64,000 nucleotides of DNA, from positions 434,001 to 498,000 of the forward strand of contig NZ_LGTC01000001.1 of the NCBI RefSeq assembly GCF_001262605.1. The letters are read 5' to 3'. The notes below the pieces were generated by a model. The model saw only the letters and a program-made list of their open reading frames with translations. It had not been told where the DNA came from and made no database searches. Source of the stretch: Pseudobacteroides cellulosolvens ATCC 35603 = DSM 2933 (GTDB taxonomy: Bacteria > Bacillota > Clostridia > Acetivibrionales > DSM-2933). Below, in pieces: positions 59,336 to 64,000 of this stretch (the first letter of the stretch is position 1; each line of letters starts with the position of its first letter). Position numbers and translations under genes: made by a program.

Positions 59336-59914
59336 ATGAAAATAATTGGCGTTACCGGTCCTATAGGAAGCGGAAAAAGTACACTTTCCGATTATTTTGC
59401 AAAAAAGGGTGCAAAGGTGATTGATGCAGACCTTATATACAGAGAAGTGGTACATAAGGGAAAGCCTGCTTTAACTGAGATAGTCCGGGTATTTGGTAAT
59501 GAGGTGCTTGATGGGGAAGGGCAGCTTGACAGGAAAAAACTGGCAAGCATTGTTTTTAATGATAAAGTTAAGCTTGAAGTATTAAATGGATTAACTCATA
59601 AATATATTATAGAGGAGATAATCGAAGAAATAAAAAAGGCAAGAGAAAGCCATGTGGAAGTATTGGTAATTGAATGCCCCATTCCGATAAAGCATGGGTT
59701 TATTGACCTGGTTGATGAGGTTTATGTTGTAGTTGCAGATGAAAAGGTTAGGGCAGAGAGGATTATGAAAAGAAATAACCTTTCATTTGATGATGCTTTG
59801 AAAAGAATTAGGTCACAAATGACTAACGATGAATATATAAGTATAGCTGATAAAGTAATTAGGAATGAATCTGATTTTGATAGTCTTATAGCACAGTTGG
59901 AAGGAAATATATGA
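59336..59914 (+). CDS. coaE: Dephospho-CoA kinase
   Basis: A 192-residue enzyme for the last step of coenzyme A synthesis. The P-loop GPIGSGKST lies at the start, followed by the LSDYFAKKGAKVIDADLIYR substrate region, the lid helix around RAERIMKRNNLSFDDALKRI, and SQMTNDEY. ATG 59336 gives the family's usual length; an upstream in-frame start lies before the hairpin. It overlaps the transglycosylase gene by four bases (ATGA). The polA-coaE neighbourhood is common in clostridia. Confidence 0.93.
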   Translation: MKIIGVTGPIGSGKSTLSDYFAKKGAKVIDADLIYREVVHKGKPALTEIVRVFGNEVLDGEGQLDRKKLASIVFNDKVKLEVLNGLTHKYIIEEIIEEIKKARESHVEVLVIECPIPIKHGFIDLVDEVYVVVADEKVRAERIMKRNNLSFDDALKRIRSQMTNDEYISIADKVIRNESDFDSLIAQLEGNI

Positions 59915-60498
59915 GTAAAATTAAGAAAATAATAGTTTTTTTCATACTTTTGATTTTGATCGCTGGTATATCCGTAAGCGGGTTAATTATTGCGGCAAAG
60001 AGAGTATACCCTGTAAAATACAAGGATAGTGTAATAAAATACTCAACACAATATGGAATTGATCCATATATGGTACTATCTGTAATAAAGGCTGAGAGCA
60101 ACTTTAGAAGTACTGCCGTTTCACCCAAAAAAGCGATGGGGCTTATGCAAATTACAGAGGACACTGGAAAATGGGCAGCAGGGAAAATGAAGATCGAAGG
60201 CTTTGAAATTGATGATTTGTTTGAACCAGATACCAATATCAGAATAGGATGCTGGTATCTACATTATCTTGAGGACCAATTTGAGGATTTTAATAATGCA
60301 ACAGATGATGAAAAAATAGAGTATGTTTTAGCTTCGTACAATGGCGGCAAAACAAATGTTTTAAGATGGATAAAAAATGCTGAAAAAAGTGAAAATGGAA
60401 TATTCAGTGAAAATATTACATTTAAAGAGACTAAGCATTATCTCAAAAAAGTTAAGGGAAACTATGATATATATAAAATGTTGTACAAGAATATATAA
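59911..60498 (+). CDS. Membrane-bound lytic transglycosylase (SLT family)
   Basis: A 195-residue murein-cleaving enzyme. One N-terminal membrane helix (IIVFFILLILIAGISVSGLI) anchors it outside the cell. The SLT domain has the catalytic Glu in IKAESNFRSTAVSPKKAMGLMQI, followed by NIRIGCWYLHYL and YVLASYNGG. It cuts the glycan strands of the wall, leaving anhydromuramic ends. It is translationally coupled to coaE. Confidence 0.9.
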   Translation: MSKIKKIIVFFILLILIAGISVSGLIIAAKRVYPVKYKDSVIKYSTQYGIDPYMVLSVIKAESNFRSTAVSPKKAMGLMQITEDTGKWAAGKMKIEGFEIDDLFEPDTNIRIGCWYLHYLEDQFEDFNNATDDEKIEYVLASYNGGKTNVLRWIKNAEKSENGIFSENITFKETKHYLKKVKGNYDIYKMLYKNI

Positions 60499-60550
60499 TT
60501 TCTCAAAGAAGATTATATAAACAATTCTTAATTATGAATTATATGATATG

Positions 60551-60614
60551 TAGAGATTATGATGTTTAGAGATTATGATGTTTAGAGATTATGCTATTTA
60601 GAGATTATGATGTA
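60551..60614 (+). repeat. Tandem 16-bp repeat, four copies
   Basis: The unit TAGAGATTATGATGTT occurs four times (60551-60614), the third with CTATT and the last ending GTA. It lies between the transglycosylase and transporter genes and may be a length-variable spacer. Confidence 0.8.
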
Positions 60615-60641
60615 TTTTTGAAATGAGGGGAAGAATTGGGA

Positions 60642-61526
60642 ATGTCATTAAAAAACGGTTATTTGTATGTGATAAATACAGTTTTGCTCTTTAGTACTTA
60701 TGAAGTTGTAAGTAAAACTCTGGTTGGAAAAATTGATCCATTCCAAGTAAACTTTATCCGCTTTTTATTAGGCGGAATAATTTTGTTCTTATTTCTGCTT
60801 TACAAAGGTGATTTAAAGCTTGGAAGGAGAGAACTATTGGCAATTACAGCAGTAGGATTTATAAACGTTGTAGTCAGCATGAGTCTTATGCAGCTAAGCC
60901 TTTATATGAAAGGAGCACAAGCATCTTTATCCGCTGTAATATTCAGTAGTAATCCCATATTTGTGTGTGTTTTTGCCTATTTTTGGGACAAGGAGAAATT
61001 CAATCGGGTTAAAGCAGCCGGGCTGGCCCTGGGCATTTTAGGTATCGTGGTTATTTTCTATGAAAAGTTAAACATTGACTCAATGGATTTTAGAAGTCCC
61101 ATATTTGCTTTATTGTCAGCAATTTTTTACGCACTTTACACAGTTCTTGGACGCAAACAGGCTGTAAAAATCGGCAGCCTTAAGATGAACGCATATTCAT
61201 TCATAGCCGGAAGCCTGCTACTGCTGCCTATAATGTTGTTCATAAAGGGACCTAATGTTTTTCAATTCGACTATTCGGGTACATTACAGATAATTTACCT
61301 TTCCGTTTTTGTGACGGGTATTGCTTATCTAACATATTTTAAAGGTTTATCAATTATAGGGGCAGGGAAGGGGTCGATGGTGTTTTTTATAAAACCTGTA
61401 CTTGCAAGTATCATTGCTATAGTGTTTTTAAAGGAGCAGCCTTCAGTATTTCTGGCTGCAGGTACGTTATTAATTCTGATATCCATAGTACTGGTATTAA
61501 ATTCTGAAAAGCTTGTACGCAAGTAA
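60642..61526 (+). CDS. EamA/DMT-family transporter
   Basis: A 294-residue membrane protein with about ten helices in two EamA repeats (FQVNFIRFLLGGIILFLFLL, then the second repeat from ~150). It has the EamA end pattern LGEQPS-like FLKEQPSVFLAAGTLLILIS. This family exports or imports metabolites such as amino acids or sugars; the substrate here is unknown. GAGGGG lies 11 bases before ATG 60642; the in-frame TTG six bases earlier is an alternative. Confidence 0.88.
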   Translation: MSLKNGYLYVINTVLLFSTYEVVSKTLVGKIDPFQVNFIRFLLGGIILFLFLLYKGDLKLGRRELLAITAVGFINVVVSMSLMQLSLYMKGAQASLSAVIFSSNPIFVCVFAYFWDKEKFNRVKAAGLALGILGIVVIFYEKLNIDSMDFRSPIFALLSAIFYALYTVLGRKQAVKIGSLKMNAYSFIAGSLLLLPIMLFIKGPNVFQFDYSGTLQIIYLSVFVTGIAYLTYFKGLSIIGAGKGSMVFFIKPVLASIIAIVFLKEQPSVFLAAGTLLILISIVLVLNSEKLVRK

Positions 61527-61553
61527 TATTTTAGTCATTACTAAGGCATGAAT

Positions 61554-61633
61554 GAAAAATTACTTTTGCTTTCTACGAGTGTTGACGTGTTAACTCAACG
61601 CATGAGCGAAATTTATTGCGGAAGTTATTTTTT
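61554..61633 (+). repeat. Structured dispersed repeat, copy C
   Basis: The outer arms GAAAAATTACTTTTGC and GCGGAAGTTATTTTTT pair. TTTC/GAAA forms the middle. The inner stem GTGTTGA/TCAACGC has a GTGTTAA loop. It begins 28 bases after the EamA stop. Confidence 0.7.
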
Positions 61634-61727
61634 AAATCATGCTTAAATAATATATTGTGCGAAAAATTTGTGCTGGTAATGGATGGTAAAGTCTATGGGT
61701 TTGAATAACAGAAATAAACTTTAAGAT

Positions 61728-61805
61728 GTCTGGAAATTACAGTGTCTTGGTGTATTGAAAGACAATGGAGATAGATTTATATTTCGACACCATAATTTCC
61801 CAGAC
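61728..61805. terminator. Long hairpin between convergent genes
   Basis: GTCTGGAAATT (61728) pairs with AATTTCCCAGAC (61794-61805), and inside it GTGTC with GACAC. It lies 13 bases after the aroF stop on the minus strand and probably ends that transcript. Confidence 0.5.
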
Positions 61806-61818
61806 TTAATCTCTTATC

Positions 61819-62832
61819 CTATAATGATCTTCCAACAGCTTCGGCTACCGGTCTTAATTCATTAACAAGTTGATCGAACTTTGAAGGCCTTAATGATTGT
61901 GGACCATCACATAATGCATTGCTGGGATCTGAATGAACTTCGATGATAAGTCCATCGGCACCGGTCGCTACAGCTCCCTTTGACAGGGCATTTACATACT
62001 TCCATGAGCCTGTTGCATGGCTTGGATCTACTACTATTGGCAGGTGGGACAATTCCTTGACAAGAGGAATTGCACTTATATCAATTGTATTTCTTGTAGC
62101 AGTTTCATAAGTACGAATGCCTCTTTCGCATAGTATAATATTAGAATTACCGGCAGCCATGATATATTCGGCAGCCATAAGCCATTCTTCAATTGTAGCA
62201 GCCAAACCTCTTTTTAATAAAATAGGTTTATTAGTGAGGCCTACTTCATGAAGCAGCTTGAAGTTTTGCATATTTCGTGCACCAATTTGAATTATGTCAG
62301 CATATGACGCAATAAGATCTACATCACGGGTATCTACTACTTCAGTTACCAGTACAAGTCCTGTTATATCTCTTGCTTTAGCCATTATTTTTAGACCGTC
62401 TTCTTCAAGGCCTTGAAATGCATAAGGAGATGTACGCGGCTTAAAGGCACCACCCCTTAAAATTTTTGCACCCGATTCCTTTACTTTTATTGCAGTTCCA
62501 ATATATGTTTCTTCATTTTCTATGGCACAAGGTCCGGCCATTATAACTACTTCCTTACCGCCTATTTCAACATCTCCAACTTTAACAACCGTTGGCTCCT
62601 TCTTGAGCTCTTTACCTGCAAGTTTGTAAGGCTTCATAATAGGCACAAGACTCTCAACACCAGGCATATTGGAGATATCCTGGGTATTTAGCAATCTCTT
62701 GTCACCAATTGCACCAATAACTGTTTTGATCTCCCCAAATATAGGGTGAGTTTGAAAACCAAGATCTATAAGCCTTTTTTCCACTTCATCAATTTGATCC
62801 CTGGTTGCATTTGAATTCATAATTATAATCAT
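61819..62832 (-). CDS. aroF: 3-deoxy-7-phosphoheptulonate (DAHP) synthase, type I beta
   Basis: A 337-residue enzyme joining phosphoenolpyruvate and erythrose 4-phosphate, the first step of the shikimate pathway. The N-terminal ~70 residues form the ferredoxin-like regulatory domain (MIIIMNSNATRDQIDEVEKR). The barrel has GPCAIENEET, GGAFKPRTSPYAFQG, IGARNMQNF, KRGLAATIEEWLMAAEY and DPSHATGSW. AGGAGGTATG precedes the ATG. A T-box leader lies directly upstream, so synthesis responds to an uncharged tRNA. Confidence 0.95.
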   Translation of the reverse strand: MIIIMNSNATRDQIDEVEKRLIDLGFQTHPIFGEIKTVIGAIGDKRLLNTQDISNMPGVESLVPIMKPYKLAGKELKKEPTVVKVGDVEIGGKEVVIMAGPCAIENEETYIGTAIKVKESGAKILRGGAFKPRTSPYAFQGLEEDGLKIMAKARDITGLVLVTEVVDTRDVDLIASYADIIQIGARNMQNFKLLHEVGLTNKPILLKRGLAATIEEWLMAAEYIMAAGNSNIILCERGIRTYETATRNTIDISAIPLVKELSHLPIVVDPSHATGSWKYVNALSKGAVATGADGLIIEVHSDPSNALCDGPQSLRPSKFDQLVNELRPVAEAVGRSL

Positions 62833-62887
62833 ATTTCATACCTCCTGTTTATTATAATTTCCAATAAAATAAAAAATTCCTGTAAAA

Positions 62888-63165
62888 TAAAAAACTCTTC
62901 GTCCTTGAAAGGACGAAGAGTAGCTTCGCGGTACCACCTTAATTGGCAAAAATGCCCACTTAATATGTACGGGATAAACAACGTGTACTATCCGATACAC
63001 TTTTCCCTTTAACGGAGGAATAACCGATCCAGCCTACAAGTAAACTAATACCTTCAACCGATAACTCAGAGGGGAACTTCAATTATTATGCATTTCCGGG
63101 CTCTCACCAGTTCCGGATCGCTGCTAATGCCTTTTATAATTTACTCATCCTCGTCACAGTATTTG
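62888..63165 (-). promoter_or_regulatory. T-box riboswitch leader of aroF
   Basis: On the minus strand the conserved T-box AAGGTGGTACCGCG lies at 62940-62927 and is followed by a terminator hairpin with ACTCTTCGTCCTT/AAGGACGAAGAGT and a T-run (62921-62894). Upstream are GACGAGGATGAGTAAA-type stem I start and GGTGAGAGCC in the distal loop. In the specifier region, TGAAGTTCCCC, alignment by spacing favours TTC (Phe; bases 63074-63076), with TCC (Ser) as an off-by-one alternative. Phe fits DAHP synthase control. Confidence 0.93.
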
Positions 63166-63415
63166 ACACAAACAATTTTAAAGCAATAATTGTAAATTAT
63201 TTTTTATATACTATCATAAAATATTGTCCCATGTCAATGAGAATTTATAATAAAAAATTAATAATGGAATGAAATATATAGAAATTTTTTATTTTTGTAC
63301 ACTGAAATTATATGAAATGTACGAATTTTATATTATGATATATATAGAGAGAGAAATTAAGAGCAGTTATTTTATGCTTTTAATATAGATTATTTAGAGT
63401 AGGGGGTTATAACTT

Positions 63416-64000
63416 ATGAGAAAAGAAATTGGACGAAAGGTTATGCTAAGTAAAAACCGAGTAGTTCTGTGGGCTTTATCTGCTTGCCTTGTTTTTGGAC
63501 AGGCTTTAAGCGGGTTGGCAGCATCAGCAGCTGGTGCATCACCGGTACCTTTGCCATCGGCTGTTGGATGGGAAAAATGGGACTATTTCAATTATGCAGA
63601 AGCAACACAAAAATCGCTTTATTTCTATGATGCAGAAAAATGTGGGCCTGGTATTACAGGAGGAAAGATTGAATGGAGAGGTGACTGCCATTTGGAAGAT
63701 CAAATGATTCCTCTCAAAAATACCACTCTCAGCAAGAGCTTTTTGGAAAAGTACGGCAGTATCATTGATCCGGATGGCGACGGCTTTATTGATGTGCATG
63801 GTGGTTACCATGATGCAGGCGACCATGTAAGGTTTGGACTTCCCCAAGCGTATGCAGCTTCTACAATTGGATGGAGTTATTATGAATTCAAGGATGTCTA
63901 CAAGGAACTCGGAGAAGAAGAGCACATAATTGATTTAATTAAACTATTTACAGACACGTTTCTAAGAGCGTCATTCCTTGATAAAGACGGCAATATGATT
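63416..64000 (+). CDS. GH9 cellulase, N-terminal part
   Basis: The window ends inside this gene after 195 codons, still in frame. A basic start and hydrophobic helix (VVLWALSACLVFGQALSGLA) form the signal peptide. The GH9 catalytic domain begins with WDYFNYAEATQKSLYFYDAE and contains IDVHGGYHDAGDHVRFGLP, whose paired aspartates act as the catalytic base. Typical GH9 enzymes read DGWYDAGDHVKF here, so this copy has a slightly unusual approach. A dockerin at the missing C-terminus is expected but not visible. AGGGGG precedes ATG 63416. Confidence 0.92.
   Translation, partial: MRKEIGRKVMLSKNRVVLWALSACLVFGQALSGLAASAAGASPVPLPSAVGWEKWDYFNYAEATQKSLYFYDAEKCGPGITGGKIEWRGDCHLEDQMIPLKNTTLSKSFLEKYGSIIDPDGDGFIDVHGGYHDAGDHVRFGLPQAYAASTIGWSYYEFKDVYKELGEEEHIIDLIKLFTDTFLRASFLDKDGNMI

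Noticed and set aside
45481..61805. GTCTGGGANATTATGGTGT near 45481 and, reversed, near 61790
   Set aside because: The second copy is part of a hairpin, the first is not; too short to call a repeat family.

Overview
The window looks like a low-GC, spore-forming, cellulosome-producing clostridium of the Clostridium thermocellum / Acetivibrio / Pseudobacteroides group. The evidence is at least six dockerin-bearing secreted proteins (two GH8 enzymes, a GH81, an expansin, a CotH protein, a serpin-like protein), a GH9 enzyme, a dipicolinate synthase remnant and a T-box leader. The dockerins carry Asn-Met-Ala/Ser-Asp in their calcium loops, and two sit behind an X-module, as in type II X-dockerin dyads. 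Type II-like dockerins on enzymes are best known from Pseudobacteroides cellulosolvens, so that species or a close relative is my best guess; this is inference.

Layout. 0-2.4 kb: NAD salvage (PnuC end, NadR) and an ADP-ribosylglycohydrolase. 2.4-9.8 kb: a metal (probably molybdate/tungstate) uptake cluster made of a divergent HTH/binding-protein regulator, a FepB-like lipoprotein, a methyltransferase, a DUF1858 protein, an extra ATPase, a FecCD permease, an ATPase and ModD. 9.8-27.8 kb: RNA repair genes in several blocks. These are an RlaP-type nucleotidyltransferase; a DIP1984 gene followed by a candidate structured RNA, a small unknown protein and two WYL regulators; and an operon of RNA ligase, kinase-HD protein, Hen1 and Pnkp. 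Between the blocks lie a dockerin/serpin-like gene, an esterase, protease and secreted-protein relics, and GH8-dockerin-CE4. The DIP1984 block and the ligase operon share an upstream element, TTGCAAACTTTTTGTCT, followed by exactly 22 bases and TATACT. This suggests one regulon, plausibly run by the WYL proteins.

27.8-41.7 kb: chemoreceptor plus orphan solute-binding lipoprotein, DUF1540, X-dockerin expansin, an Fn3/stalk-domain protein, a large serine recombinase, two minimal MscS channels, a broken lipoprotein, and CotH-dockerin. 41.8-48.6 kb: GH8-dockerin-CE3, a LacI regulator and GH81-dockerin. 48.9-54 kb: B12-binding radical SAM protein, a Ser/Thr/Pro-rich lipoprotein, a stalk-cyclophilin-thioredoxin fusion, X-dockerin and spoVFB fragments, and PpnP. 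54-64 kb: ECF sigma with anti-sigma, DUF3006, DNA polymerase I, CoaE, lytic transglycosylase, EamA transporter, T-box-controlled DAHP synthase and the start of a GH9 gene. Three copies of a small structured repeat lie between 56.3 and 61.6 kb.

Six otherwise intact genes, including polA, are each broken by what looks like one missing base, usually in a short homopolymer; adding one base makes each length divisible by three. I read this as sequencing error, not gene decay. The relics at 17.0-18.35 kb and 52.8-53.5 kb, in contrast, look truly decayed.
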